64,000 bases of DNA from Pomphorhynchus laevis (lineage: Eukaryota > Acanthocephala > Palaeacanthocephala > Echinorhynchida > Pomphorhynchidae), in contig WNNJ02002406.1 of the NCBI GenBank assembly GCA_012934845.2, forward strand, positions 21,522 to 85,521, read 5' to 3'. A program made the translations under genes and the position numbers. Within the stretch, counting starts at the first letter, position 1. Each line of letters starts with the position of its first letter. The notes beneath the pieces were generated by a model. That model worked only from the letters and a program-made list of their open reading frames with translations, did no database searches and was not told the DNA's origin. This document shows positions 24,541-37,035 of the stretch, piece by piece.

Positions 24541-27185
24541 TTCGACGGTTAATAACTCGTAGTCAAAGGTAAACTGCGCGTAAATACATTTTGCACCAAC
24601 AGTGCAAGAATGCTATTTGATAAAGTATAATACTGGCATTACAAATAAAATTTGTAAAATTTCATATTATCAATTATATTACTCTATTATCATATTGTCC
24701 ATATAGGCATTAAGAATTTACTTAGAACAAAAATCATGTAAAGTACTATCGACAACATACGTATATCGAAAACTTTAAAGTATATACTTACACTGCGATA
24801 TCCGATTCATAAATGTTAGACTATAATCTATGATGGCCTATGCCCTAAATGTGTAATATTGTCTGATTCTTCAATTAACTCCAAGTTATAAGATGCATGC
24901 AAATAGCGTTTCATCAAAAATGTCCTTGGCATATCTCCCAAAATTCATTCAACTTCTATTGCAGCTATCATGTCGATCATAGTATCTACCAATAGAATAT
25001 CGACAACATATTCGTTTCCCTGAGACATCCGTATTCAAATATTACAGAATAATTTAAAAAGGGCCTTGCAATCGACCACGAAATAACCACAACAGCTACT
25101 ACCTTGTAACGACTCCGGCATAAATCACACAATACTAAGCTACCACTTATCGTCTGCCCCTATATGCATGTGCAACACAGCAAGCATAATCCTTATGTAA
25201 TCCCACGACCGTTCGAAATATTGCAGGTGTAATTTTCGTCAATTCCAACTTTCATCCATTTTTCACAAATTTCATCGTCTTGCCCTTTCCAAAGTGACAC
25301 TCAAGCAAATCAATTCGATATCCGCTGACCTTTTATACATCCTTGATCTAAAGAAACTATTTTCCATGGTAATTGTAACGACATACTTATATTAGTTAAT
25401 TCTTATGATTTGATACAACTCTACGATGTATTATCCTAGCATGATTAACTGTGCATAATTAACTCTTTTAATATAAGCATGCCAGAAGTTGGTTAATTAA
25501 AGTTGAATACTCTTTTATAACATAAATCTAAAACGTGTATAACAGCAGTTTTACGTATTTAAATTTGTATCCATAATCACTTAAAATGCTTGTTAATTCT
25601 TTGAGTTATTGTTTATTCTTTAAGTTATTTTTGAGTTATTGTAGAAGACTACAATAATTCAAAAAAGTGTAAAGATAGGTAATTGATAAATTTATGAGAA
25701 AATTGCGAATCCAATCAAATTCTTCAATGTTGATTGATGGAAAATATTATTTCTAAAACATGTCGAATACTCACTAATAATGGTAACCATCACGGCAATG
25801 CAGTTTCTGAGAACTCATGGAAATATCTCCATATCGTTTATCTTGTAAAATGTTATATTTGTCAATAATAGTGAATTTTTGTTATTCACTAACATATTTC
25901 ACAAAAATAACCTCTTGCGTCATCTGAATATGCTTTTTTTATTCAACTTATCGATTAGTCACAATTTAATACGGTATTCGTTGAGTATATATTTGTCGGT
26001 GATTTTATGCTTATTGATTAATTCATTGAACAATACTTACATATATTTTTAATCTCTTCGCAGCACACTAATATGCCCCGGTACTGTCCGAAAACAACTG
26101 AGTTACGACAACAGTTAAACTTCAATCATGAAAAAACATTATGCCAGCAATGAACAACGCTTGTTCTTATCTTCAAAACATAGATCGATGAATAATGATT
26201 TATATTGTACGGATAAAGTCATGGGTAAAAAGTTTAAAATGCCGCAATATCTTAAATTAGTTAATTCTTGATAAAAGATGCCAAATATCGTGAAAACCAT
26301 AGTAATACCGGAACTAATATAGATCCTATTAAAGTTGTATTTATTGATATAGTTATATTATAGATCTAATACAGCTCTTCTAGCATACTATTTGCTAGAA
26401 AAGTTGAATTTGATACAACTCTACGGTATATTATCCTAGCATAAACTATACATAATCAACTCTTTTAGCATAATCATGTCATTTATCTATCATATATATT
26501 GTGCCGAACCTCCGGATTAAGATCTGGAGTCAATATATTCCGTTCTTCGATTCTAGATCCTCTTTGACATTACTTTCATTATCTCGTAGTATGCCAATAA
26601 TTCATTTACTTCGCGGTTTTGCGTGAAACCGCTAACTATCAACAGAAAGCAGCTGCTAGCGAAATATAAAATAAATTAGTGTTTATTGATCCTGCTTAAA
26701 AATCTTGAATTGAAAAAGGATCAAGTTCTTTTAAATACAGAGTACATTAAATAGGGTATATTCTGTAATTAATGAAAGATTAATTGCTGAAAACGTTAAC
26801 CTAATAAGATTAATTTAGATTTGATTAAGTTTTAAACACGTATTATAGTGTTATATAATGTCGAGCCTTGTGCCGTCTCTCAATTTATTACCTACACATA
26901 CTTTAAATCACATTACAATATTTTATGATAAATGGGCGGAGCATAACAGCCCATTTTTCATGATTTAACATTTAAAAGTTAATATCAAACGAAAACAGCA
27001 TTTTTACTCGGAATAATATTCTGATTTGTAAGTTACCAGAATTCTATTTCCATTGAAATATTGATTGAAAATATTTAATATTGATTTATAATTAATAAAT
27101 GCCTATTCAGCAGGCCTTAAGCTTATTTAATGAGGGTAAAGTGATTTGATGTCGCTCATTTATCAACGAATGCTGATCATACAAT

Positions 27186-28369
27186 TTTGATTTAGAATTA
27201 ATATAATTTTTAATGTTATCATGGTTCTGATAATGAGTAAATGCAGCATATGATGAGAATGAGTTGACCATTTTTGTTTTATTGTGAATATGACGTTTAG
27301 CATTCTCCTTTTAGTGCTTGCCGGCAGGATGTCCAAGGTGACAATTAAGAAAAGTAGGTGCCTAATTATGTGGACATTACAGCGTCCTAATGTGTTTCAT
27401 AGCCATTAAACCTGAGACACAACGCTTCAAGTTTGCAACTTGAGTCCAATGCCCCCCCCCAGCGGTGGCACTTTTGACAATGCAGATAGGTTAGAGAATA
27501 TTTACCCGTTAGGTTTACCTTGATGTTCCCACCGATAAATAACAATTCTTAGCATTGCCTGAATTTGTCGTTACAAATGGCACATAAATCTTTTTACCAC
27601 TTTTACCCTAATTGATCCGAGGATATGACAACTTGCACATGCTCTGAAATTATTAGAGGTCATCAGGATCTATGCGTGATTCAAGATTTGACAGTTTTAT
27701 TAAAGCCAGTTTTATTATAGGTTAGTTCTCAATTGAGCCATATATTGCTAGATATGTCTTTAAGAAATCTATGTATTTCATTGCAATATCATTTTTATAA
27801 AAGAAAATTAGTTAAGTCCCAGGGAAGTCCCTGGCGGACTTGTAAATGCTATTAATCTTATCAAATAACAGTATTAATGGTCTTTACAAAATCTTATAAT
27901 AATCTCATGTTTTAAACGAATATATAAGCTTTACCTCAACCAGATCAGCAAGTTTTCTAACAGGAGAAAGCTCATTCTCAACTGGCGCTAACTTATTTTG
28001 AGTTACAGAATGAATTATACCTAAGTAATTCGACGAATTCATTGCTCCGTCTTTGTTGTTTTATAGTAGCTGAAATATGTCGTATTTCCTCGCCAGCTGA
28101 ATATTTGCTTGAAATATTGATTAGACGTAGAAAACTCTCACTTTCTTGTTTTCCAATTGCTGCTCGATTTTGCTTGAATTTCTGGATTGCTTTGAAGCAC
28201 CGATGTTACTGTTACACAATAAAAAAATTATATAAACTGTTAAAATATAACCAGGTTTTTATAATAATAAAGATTGTGTTAAATAACTATATAGCCACTA
28301 AAAAAGTTTATCTTTTTAAAAATAAAAACACAAAAAACAAAGAAAGTCAAACCAGTTGATAGTAGAGTC
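27186..28369. other. Intergenic sequence, no recognised gene
   Basis: An open frame at 28042-28359 encodes 105 residues rich in Cys, Leu and Lys, with no motif I recognise. It may be chance. A C-run (CCCCCCCCC) lies near 27453. I found no RNA gene. Confidence 0.35.
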
Positions 28370-28723
28370 TTCACAGTGTCGCGGCTTCAGATCAACAGGG
28401 ATCATAGCCCTTTAGCCAATCTAACACGCCGTTCTCCGACTGAACCACCCGGGGTCTTTTACCCCCGAAGAATCCAATCGAGGCGGACTATGCTCGGTAA
28501 TCTCGAGAGGAGGAGCTTGAGAAACCTTAGTCTTTGCTATGGGGGACGATCTCTAGAGAAGAAGACTAATCCCGAGGTAGCCCGAGTACCCCAAAGGCGT
28601 ACTTGGGTTTTCCTATTTAACTACAGATGCTGAGCCCGTTTTCAGGGCCCATCTTGCTTTCTTCAGGATACGTTTGAGTCTATCCAGATCACCAATTCAC
28701 TGTAACAGTGAACCCCATATATT

Positions 28724-29761
28724 TTACTCGAATCGTAAAGATAGGAGTGGTTGAGGCTGCACAATGTAGGAGAGTGCAGAGAGTGCTAGTCTCTTAATAT
28801 TCTTTTTGGTAGCAGTAGCGCCATGAAAGACTACGACCTGCGATTTGTTGGAGTTTAAAATAAGATTGAATAAGGGTAACTGATCTTTTAATCTTAAAAA
28901 GAAACGGCTGATGTCCGAGACTACATTTTCACACATGCGTCCAAAATACAGGGCTGTGTCATCATCAGTGTATACCACTAGATGCTGATCGCGTTTAAAT
29001 TTTTTGTAAAGTTCAATTGAGGCAGCAAGATACAGGATTGGAGAAAGTGGGAAACCTTGAGGCACACCTGTAATAGTGTAAAACTGACGTGCATCAGGGT
29101 CATCTTCATAGAATAATATCTTGGTATGCAACAATATTTTCACCCTGTTAACAATTCTCGCAGGCAACTCAAGGGAACTGAGAGAAGCGATAACAGAAGG
29201 AATGGAAATGCGGTCAAATGCAGCAGAAAAGTCAAGAAAAGCAGCCACAACAAGCTGATGACTATTATCTTGACAAAACTAATGCATTTCATCTATTTCA
29301 GTATGGACCAAGCGATCTTTTACGTACTCATGAAAAGCTGGTGGGATTAAATTTCGCCTACTTAGATAGTCGCGAATTTTACACGCAAACGCTTTTTTGT
29401 AAATGGAGATGAGGTAGTTTTGAATCGAGATAGGCCGCAGATCTTTGGACATGAAATCGATTACTTTTTTGGTATTAAAACACGGCGGCTGATATTCATG
29501 CCAGCAACATCTGACGACGAGGCTAGTTGCATTGTGAGGCGACTTCCTTTCTCTGACTATATGTGAAAAGCTGACAGACCCGAGTGGAGAGTGGCGCATG
29601 GGATTTAGAGGTGCCTGAAAGTGGCCCCCAGGAGTTAAGGATATCTGTAACAAATAGATCCCAGCTCCTGAAGTCACACCAAGGCGGGATTGGTTGGGAA
29701 GATTGAGTGACTCCATAATTATGTTGGGATAGTGACTCCTCCAAAACTTTGTCGTGACCAA
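28724..29761 (-). pseudogene. LINE reverse transcriptase fragments
   Basis: The upstream piece (29761-29279) ends with fingers text RPISIQNYLISIYKKAFACKI. The downstream piece (29248-28724, 174 residues) starts with motif A FLDFSAAFDRI, then motif B TGVPQGFPLSPILY, motif C VVYTDDDTALY with both catalytic Asp present, and thumb text LNSNKSQVVVFHG. The two are in different frames, and homology stops soon after the thumb. Confidence 0.85.
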
Positions 29762-30292
29762 TGCTACCGATCCAACCCAAGTCTCTCTCTCCTATCAGCA
29801 GAAAAACTTCTTTTTTGAATATCTAAAAGGAAGACAGAAGGATTAAGGCGTGCAATGCTCATTCTATCCCTGCATTTTTTGTGTAGCATTTTAGCTAGGA
29901 TCTTGAGTTTTGTTGGAGTTAGATTGCATATGCGACCTTTATAGGTAGTCCAAAGAATTGCGGTAACTTCCGATAAGAGGTAGGAATTGAATTCGGTTAA
30001 GCTCTCATTACCAATTATGGGGAAGAGTTGGATAGCTGCTTGAAAGAAACCCACTCTGATGGTGCCAAAGTGATATCTTTTCCTAACTAACGTATCTTCC
30101 TCTATCCGCCAACGAATTAGGTCATGAGAGGTGGTCTGTTGTTGGCGCGACTGCTCAGTACAGATTGGTTTCAACAACCACATCTTATGTAGCAGTAATA
30201 TGTCGAGGAGAGTATTAGTTGTTGAGCAACGAAAGGTGGGGGAAGGTGGTTTGTAATACCACCTACTTGTGAATAAGATAGTCGTTACTGTT

Positions 30293-30766
30293 TCAGCGGA
30301 TTGGTGCATTAATCCAACGACCAGTTCTGTCGTTGAAGTCACTAAGTAACATGTCATAATCACTACCTAATATACGCTCCAGGAGGTCACGGTTCTTGTG
30401 AATTTCTCCCGGCCGGATATAGATATTGGCTATGCTGATGCGTTTACCGTTTTTACAGAGCGATATAGCTAAACAAGACAGGGCTGAACAAGAATAGTTT
30501 AGTAAGAGGGATGATCTTAAGGAGCTCTTCACTAGGGTTAAAAGACCTTGAGATGAAGATAAGTGAGGTGGGGTTATGTACGGAGTATAGTGGGTATAGA
30601 TTTGATTATGGATAAATCGAGTAATCTCCTGGGAGAGCCGGATAGACCGCGTCTTCTGAAGGACTGTAATATCTGCATCTTTACCAGATAGAAGGCTAAG
30701 GGCGGAAGTACCTCCCGAATTCCACTGAAGGATATTCAGTGAAAAAGGCTCTTGAATACTTTGCAT
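30293..30766 (-). pseudogene. LINE AP-endonuclease fragment
   Basis: The domain begins LNILQWNSGGTSA and continues through ADITVLQKTRSI, where the usual catalytic Glu of L-Q-E-T is changed to Lys. It goes on to ISIANIYIRPGE and a box LLSDFNDRTG, in which the usual G-D-F-N-A-H is altered. The catalytic changes suggest decay. Confidence 0.8.
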
Positions 30767-31104
30767 TGTGTTAAGTTAGCTGGAGTGGGATGCCTCCTCC
30801 TAGTCGGAACTGGGGGTGAGAAGATTTCCTTCTCACACCCAGCTGGACTAGGTTGAGACACTTGCCCACGGGCAATATCTTCATTTCTCATATCGGCCGC
30901 GTTCACCTGTCTCCACAGGTTTGTTTGCTGTTTGGATATCTTAAACGGAGCCACTGTCTTGGAAGAAGGCGTATGTTTCTTGGATGAGCATGTGGATCTC
31001 CGTTTAGAATCAGTATTGGGAAGATTTGATTTAGCTCTCTTCTTGGAAGACACGGCAACCGAAGATAGGCTATTGTAGAGGGTGTATTTGTCGTCAAATG
31101 GAAA

Positions 31105-31670
31105 TCAGCGATTGAATTGATCGTGATGTTTCTTCTTGAAGCGATCTAAAAAACTAAACATCTCTTCAACATTAATTCCTGATGAGCCACACTCCTTATT
31201 TGTCCCAGTGGGGGAGTGTACATTCTTCGTAATTGAATGTCTACTCACGTAATCTTTGAAAACCGACCATATTATTAAGCAAGAGTGTTTGAGTCCACAG
31301 TTAGTACATCTGGGAGCAAGCTTACACTGTGCATCATGATCTACATCATCCGATCCACAGACACCGCAAGTTATTTTTCTTCCACAAGTTGATTTCCAGT
31401 GTCTCCACATGTGATAGGTATTATAGTGTGGAAATGTGAGGTTGTCTGTGCCGGCCACTGTGAAATTCAGGTCGCAACCCATAAACGGATTGGATGTAGA
31501 TTTCGATAGGATATAAGCATTGTCCTTCTCAGTGTTCGCAAATGCAATGGGCAGATTTTGACCTTCTTTATTCTTAATAAATCGAATATTAGAGAATAAC
31601 GTTTTTTCAGCTCTTCTAAATCATCTTTTTCTAGGTCGGGAAGTATATTTGTTATGTTCACAGATGCCAT
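31105..31670 (-). pseudogene. LINE ORF1 gag-like protein with zinc knuckles
   Basis: The first piece (31670-31467) begins MASVNITNILPDLEKDDLEELKKR and is followed by a second frame (31482-31105). That frame has CGRKITCGVCGSDDVDHD and CKLAPRCTNCGLKHSC, a CCHC-type zinc-knuckle pair used by gag proteins to bind nucleic acid. Aromatic/His spacing before it (TFPHYNTYHMWRHWKSTC) suggests a further diverged knuckle. A frameshift near 31480 breaks the frame. A proline- and lysine-rich tail follows at 31097-30736. Confidence 0.78.
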
Positions 31671-31690
31671 AATTGGTTTTGATACCAGTG

Positions 31691-33876
31691 TTCCTTTGTT
31701 GGAACAACTTTCTCTGAAAATTTAGTGTAGGAGGTTGCAATGTCAGAAGAAACAAAGGAAATTCTATAGTAATTATTACTTTGGCAAAATTAATCATGAT
31801 TCTGTTAGGTTGTAAGCTTATAAACTTCCTCAGGAATTCATTAAAGTATTGATTTTTTGTATTGAAATAGAAGGGGTGACGTTCACTATGTTAACTAGTT
31901 TTTTTATCAGAGGAAACTCCTCTAATTCCCGATTAAGAACAGTTAAGTCACTAACCTTTATTCCAGAATATCTGTAAACGTTTGTTGTACAGCATTTTGA
32001 CGGCCGTAAAAAGGTTAATGTATCAACCTGGTTTTTTCAAGCATGTTTTTAGCTAGAAAAATAATATTTTTGCCAGACATTTTTGCTGTACTAATTAATT
32101 GTGTCCACTTTAGTGAGACAAACCTTTTAGAAATATAGTTATCTTTAAAATACAAGGTTTTTTAGCGTCAGCTTTTTTAAATATTTGTATTTTATAAGAA
32201 ATATACAATTCTTATAGGTCTTTTGAAAGACCTATAAAAAGATCCTATAGACATTTTTTTTATAAAAGCTAAGTCTTAGAACTGAGAGAGGATTATGTAG
32301 GAAATTGTTTATGATCAGTTAGGCAGTCACGAAAGAATCAACAAGACAGTAACTAGTACCTTTCTTTTCGATTAACTAGTACCGATTCTTTCTTGGCTGC
32401 CTAAATGATCATAAAAAATAAATCATATTGCTTATAAATATAAAAATATGACATTTGGATATATTACTTGGTTATGGCATTTCGAATTATGGTCATTACT
32501 ACGTAATATATACAAATTAACAGATTATAGTAAAATCAGTGTTGAGGCTATAATTTCTTAAAAATATTTGAAGTATAGAAATTATTAATAGTTTAAAAAT
32601 TTAGAAATAGACGAAGAAATAAAACTTGTTTGTCTCCTTTGTTTGCCTCATTACTTCTAAAATATTCTCATTACTTTGCTTTTCTTATTACTTCTAAAGT
32701 ATTCTTATTATAACTATTTTCTTTATTATCTTTTAATTTGTAGATTTTACCTGATTTTGCGATATGCCAAAATATCGTACTGGATAATTATGATTATTAA
32801 TTTACTTTTATACTGAAATATACAACCTGTAGATAATACAACAGTTGTATTTAAGTCATACGCTCTCAGATGATTGTAAGTTAACATAATTAATCCAAAC
32901 GAATTCGAAAATTAATTTAATTACGGATAATTTGAACTTATTTTCTCAAATAAAACAATGAGGTTTAAAGAATCAATTTGCTTCTTGAGGTATTCATACA
33001 CGTTTCGATGACTGTAAGTCGTCATAGTTAATGTGGTGTTCTCATAAACGTTAATTTTCACTTAAACGAAATCACCTTTGAAGTTTACTAATATTTTACT
33101 AATACTTTACTTAATATTTTTTAAAAATTCTAAAATAATTAATGATTGCTAAATTATCATTGAAATTATTCTTAAAGATGTATCGCTTATACTCTGTGTA
33201 ATCAGCAGGAACTGCTATGTTATCAGGTTTCGGAATATATAAGATTAGCTAATTTTTCTAACGCTTCCGTTATATCAGCCAGATATAAAGAATAATATCT
33301 ATTTTATGTCTCTTTCCTGGATATAACAAATAATTAAAGTAAATAAGGAATTTCGAATTTACATTATCCAAATGCGATCTAATAATCAATAATCAGAAAC
33401 AAAACTTTAATTTTTACGATGAAATAACAGCCTCAATAGTCGTTGACGTAAACATTACATTTTAAATAAAACCTTATTATAAGCACTAGAATAACTGCGT
33501 ATATAGTCACGTTCTGAGCAGTCGATACTCATTTTTATATAATTTTATTTATTACCATATATTTATTTATCTTTTAATATGTATCTTTTATTTTGCAGTC
33601 GATATCTGAGCAGTCGATACTTTTTAAATTAAGACATTTCATTTCTATCTTAGGATTGAAAATGGAAATTCGAAGATGGTATCAACGCATGTCGACGGCA
33701 TTAGTTCAGAGAATTTATCTCTAGCTAATTTTGTTTTTACTATACAGCTTGAAGCATTTATAGTTAAATTAACCCTTAAGTTTATATTTTAAATTTCCAA
33801 ATATCACAGTATTTGTTTTGTCTATTGATAACCAAACTGGGCACCTTTACGATCATGTAATTGTAAACTTTCAAAC
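31691..33876. other. AT-rich sequence without recognised gene
   Basis: No gene seen apart from the foldback at 32310-32413. A small perfect hairpin, TATAGGTCTTTTGAAAGACCTATA, lies at 32214-32237. Confidence 0.4.
32310..32413. repeat. 104-bp short foldback element
   Basis: TATGATCAGTTAGGCAGTCACG at the left is mirrored by GCTGCCTAAATGATCATA at the right, and GAAAGAATC by GATTCTTTC. Inside, GTAACTAGTACC is repeated as TTAACTAGTACC. This looks like a small MITE-like hairpin. Confidence 0.65.
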
Positions 33877-34920
33877 ATGTTGCGTGTAGCTGTATCATTT
33901 GCATTTAAAAATATAATACAAGCTTTTCCAAGTTGCTTTCTGCAACGGAAAAGTTCGGTCGTTTTCGACGACTCATATAATTCTTGTATTTGTTTTTACT
34001 CTGGATTACCAAACTGTGTACATTTACAATCAGATGATCAGATTACACGATTTATATGTACGCTACTTAATAGTATGTACTCGGCCACAGGGGATAAATT
34101 AATAAAATAAAGCTAGTCATCTTGAATTTTTATTCTGATTCCTCTCTCTCTATATATATTGAAATATTGATGACTATTTTTTATCCTGCACGCTGCTTTA
34201 ATCCTATCTATAAGCCAACAGCAATACGCTACATTTCAATATTGATGGATCTCATCAGCCACTAATCCAATACCTACCACGTATCGGTCCTTTTAATGTT
34301 GGCTGACGATAACTCGACTCGTCTGCTTTTATTGGCAATTAAATTTAATAATAGACTTTCGTCTTACATTTTCCGAATTTAATTGAAATCATTTCTGATT
34401 TCAAATTAAATCAGAGTTGGTAGGGAAGGAACTTTCTTTAATTTGAAAACCTAGCTATTGTTGCTATTATCAAACTAGTCATCTATAGTCTGTTTCCTAA
34501 TTTTAAATTAATATCCAATGCTACATATATTTTGTTTCTTTAATATGTCATTTATTATTTAATTTAATAACACAACTGAAATTGATCAAATAATATTAAT
34601 TTATTTTATTGATTTAATAAGTTATCTATTCGAAATACGAAATAAATATAAATTTCTATAAAGCAGAAGAGTTTCTATTAAATAAATAGAAATATATTTT
34701 TTATTAAATTTTGGAGCAGTATCAACAAAACACTAATTTATTTTTGTATCTCGCTTGCTGCTATCTTCTAATGTTGCTTGCAGCAGCTAGTGAAATTTAA
34801 AGATAAATTTGTTTTATTGATCCTGTTCCAAAATTTCATAAAATATATTTCTATTTATTTAGATTATTATAAGATAACTGTTATCTTTAAATATAAGTGA
34901 TACTTATTTACTATAATAAT
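33877..34920. other. AT-rich region with one unassigned open frame
   Basis: Bases 33877-34110 are open on the plus strand for 77 residues, with no motif I know. I do not call it a gene. Near 34760-34850 the text GCAGCTAGTGAAATTT and TATTGATCCTGTTCCAAAAT resembles a diverged, inverted copy of the 94-bp repeat; the same block occurs at 3605-3660 and about 26640-26705. Confidence 0.35.
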
Positions 34921-35110
34921 AGTAACTATATTTATATTTATTAGCATAAAATAAATTTATATTTTAAAAATAAATTTTATTAAGAAGATATTTTTTTAAT
35001 TACAAATATAAAAGCAAAATTAAAATAATTATGAAATATTAATATGATATTTATATTAATATGATATAAAAAATTCAAAATTTCATAAACTAAATAAATT
35101 AAATTATAAA
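34921..35110. repeat. 190-bp direct repeat, copy 1
   Basis: The text from AGTAACTATATTTATATTTATTA through the AAATTATAAAATT block is repeated almost identically at 35310-35499. The 199-bp spacer differs from both. It is AT-rich and non-coding. Confidence 0.88.
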
Positions 35111-35309
35111 ATTTAATTAATAAATTAAATTTATGATTTTTATATCAGCGATACAAGGGAATTTAAAAGGAATGCAGATATTTTCTAAACGTATATACTG
35201 TAAATCATTAAATTGAAGAACGCCAAGAAATTGTGGAACTAGATGGCGCATTAAAAATGCGCCATTAATCATTAATCATTTAATTTAATAAATTATTTTA
35301 TAGTAAATA

Positions 35310-35499
35310 AGTAACTATATTTATATTTATTAACATAAAATAAATTTATATTTTAAAAATAAATTTTATTAAGAAGATATTTTTTTAATTACAAATATAA
35401 AAGCAAAATTAAAATAATTATGAAATATTAATATGATATTTATATTAATATGATATAAAAAATTCAAAATTTCATAAACTAAATAAATTAAATTATAAA
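35310..35499. repeat. 190-bp direct repeat, copy 2
   Basis: Near-identical to 34921-35110 (one visible G-to-A change in TTAGCATAAAA/TTAACATAAAA early in the unit). The high identity suggests a recent local duplication. Confidence 0.88.
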
Positions 35500-36323
35500 A
35501 TTAAACGCTTAAGTAGTTATGCGTTAAGTAGTTTAGGTAGTTAAGTGTTTTCACATGGAAATTAATTTAATATTTTGATATTTTAATTATTGATTAGCTA
35601 GATTTCGTTTATCTAATGAAATCACGCTTTAATTATCCTGTCTATATTGAATTTTTATTATCTGAATAGATCAATTCGAAAACAGTAAACTATATAAACA
35701 TAAAAATATATAAATGTTATATAATATTATATATAAAGATATATTATTTATTATATAAATAATATAATATAATACAATATCATATTATTTATGATATTGC
35801 CAAAATCTGGGCAATTATAGTTTTAAATTAAATTATTAATATTTGCAATTTTGTATAGATTAACTACAAATGTAAATTGTTAATGTGAAATAGGTATATC
35901 GCAATACGAGTTTTAAATTTTTACAAATGTTTCGTTAATTACCTGTATCTGTTTACATTTGAGATATTGTTAAAATCATTTCATGTATTCAAATAATATA
36001 AAATTAACCATCATCGATTTTACAACTCTGCAAATTTTAGCAACTTAAATTTAAGCGTATCAGTGATTCTTATTAAATTATTACCAGCATTCCAACTTTT
36101 CTTTTTATAAAGAATTCACATTTAAAACAAATTTTTCGATAGCTCGGTAAAGTCTTCAATATCACTGCATACCTTTTAAAACTAGACTTTTCAAAGTTTC
36201 TCCTACATTATTTATATTTTATCTTTGGCAATTTTGCATTTGCTAAGTTGTAAAATGCTGAAAACGAAAACTTATAAATTATTGATTACATATTTTCTAA
36301 TTAAGAGCATAGCGATATAAGCG
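35500..36323. other. Upstream region of the second inositol-kinase-like gene
   Basis: AT-rich, with no separate gene recognised. Simple ATATAATA text lies at 35700-35790. I cannot identify a promoter with confidence. Confidence 0.35.
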
Positions 36324-37035
36324 ATGTCCGGGAATGTGCCAATGCCTCCATATACACGGATTCTTGAACACCAAGTTGCTGGACACTTTCACGCAAAAAG
36401 TAAAAGTCTTCTTGGTGCACTACAGGATGTCAGGAGCGGAGTCATTCTTAAACCTTTACAGGCATCACCGAATTCTCCTAAAGAGTTGGGATTCTACAAC
36501 AATCTGTTCAGTGACAATAATACAAACGTAGACGATTTAATGTTGCGCCATCTAGTACCACAATTTCTTGGCGTTCTTCAATTTAATGACTTACAGTATA
36601 TACGTTTAGAGAATATCTGCATTCCTTTTAAATTCCCTTGTATCGCAGATATAAAAATCGGGCGTCGTACTTTCGGTCCAGATTCAACAATGGCGAAAAG
36701 ATTAAGAGAAATATCAAAATGCCCGATAGCATTTCAAGTCGGCTTTCAAATTGTTGGAATGAAATTATACCAACCGATAAGGCGACGATATATTTATCAT
36801 GACCGACTATGCTGTCGTTCATTCCTGGCTAATGAAATAATTCATGGACTAGCCTGGCTCTTTGGTATTTCCCATTATTCGTTTCCACCACATTCAAGAA
36901 CATTTGTAAAACTTGTGATCGGCAAGCTGAACAACATAAGGGATTACTTCGTTCAACAACGTATTTACAATATGTACGGAGTTTCTGTGCTAATCGTTTA
37001 TGAGGGCTTTCATAACCGCTTGTATAAAAAAATAC
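36324..37035 (+). CDS. Inositol-kinase-like gene, coding exon 1
   Basis: The open frame continues to 37115, but homology stops soon after VLIVYEG (about residue 230). The remaining residues, ending in a Ser/Asn-rich stretch, look like intron readthrough. The ATG aligns with the start of the paralogue at 12188, both having PMPP in the first dozen residues. Confidence 0.82.

Larger units (their letters stand above)
18561..27185. repeat. Segmental duplication, copy B, enlarged by LINE insertions
   Basis: This copy matches copy A (1-4255) in its outer parts: 18561 to about 19125 and about 24553-27185. The middle, about 19440-24540, is absent from copy A and consists of an old plus-strand LINE apparently interrupted by a minus-strand LINE. 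The matching flanks contain no recognisable gene. A gap of about 110 bp in copy B near 27100 removes text present in copy A at 4060-4180. Confidence 0.85.
28370..31690 (-). mobile_element. Jockey/R1-type non-LTR retrotransposon with gag, pseudogenised
   Basis: Read on the minus strand: a gag-like ORF1 (31670-31105 and basic text 31097-30736), then an AP endonuclease (30766-30293), linker (30363-29764), RT (29761-28724) and a GC-rich 3' tail (28700-28370). Its GC content is much higher than the surrounding DNA. ORF1 has zinc-knuckle text as in Jockey, R1 and I elements, and the RT carries motifs A, B and C. Frameshifts separate most parts, so it is inactive. The sequence after the thumb is short, so the C-terminal end is probably lost. 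I cannot fix the clade more precisely. Confidence 0.88.

Noticed and set aside
28042-28359. 105-residue open frame upstream of the Jockey-type LINE
   Set aside because: No recognisable family, low-complexity Lys-rich tail, no supporting context. Kept only as a note in the spacer entry.
28376-28633. 85-residue plus-strand open frame in GC-rich DNA
   Set aside because: It lies inside the 3' tail of the minus-strand LINE, whose composition explains the lack of stops.
33877-34110. 77-residue open frame
   Set aside because: No motif, no splice-supported partner exons, and a length expected by chance.
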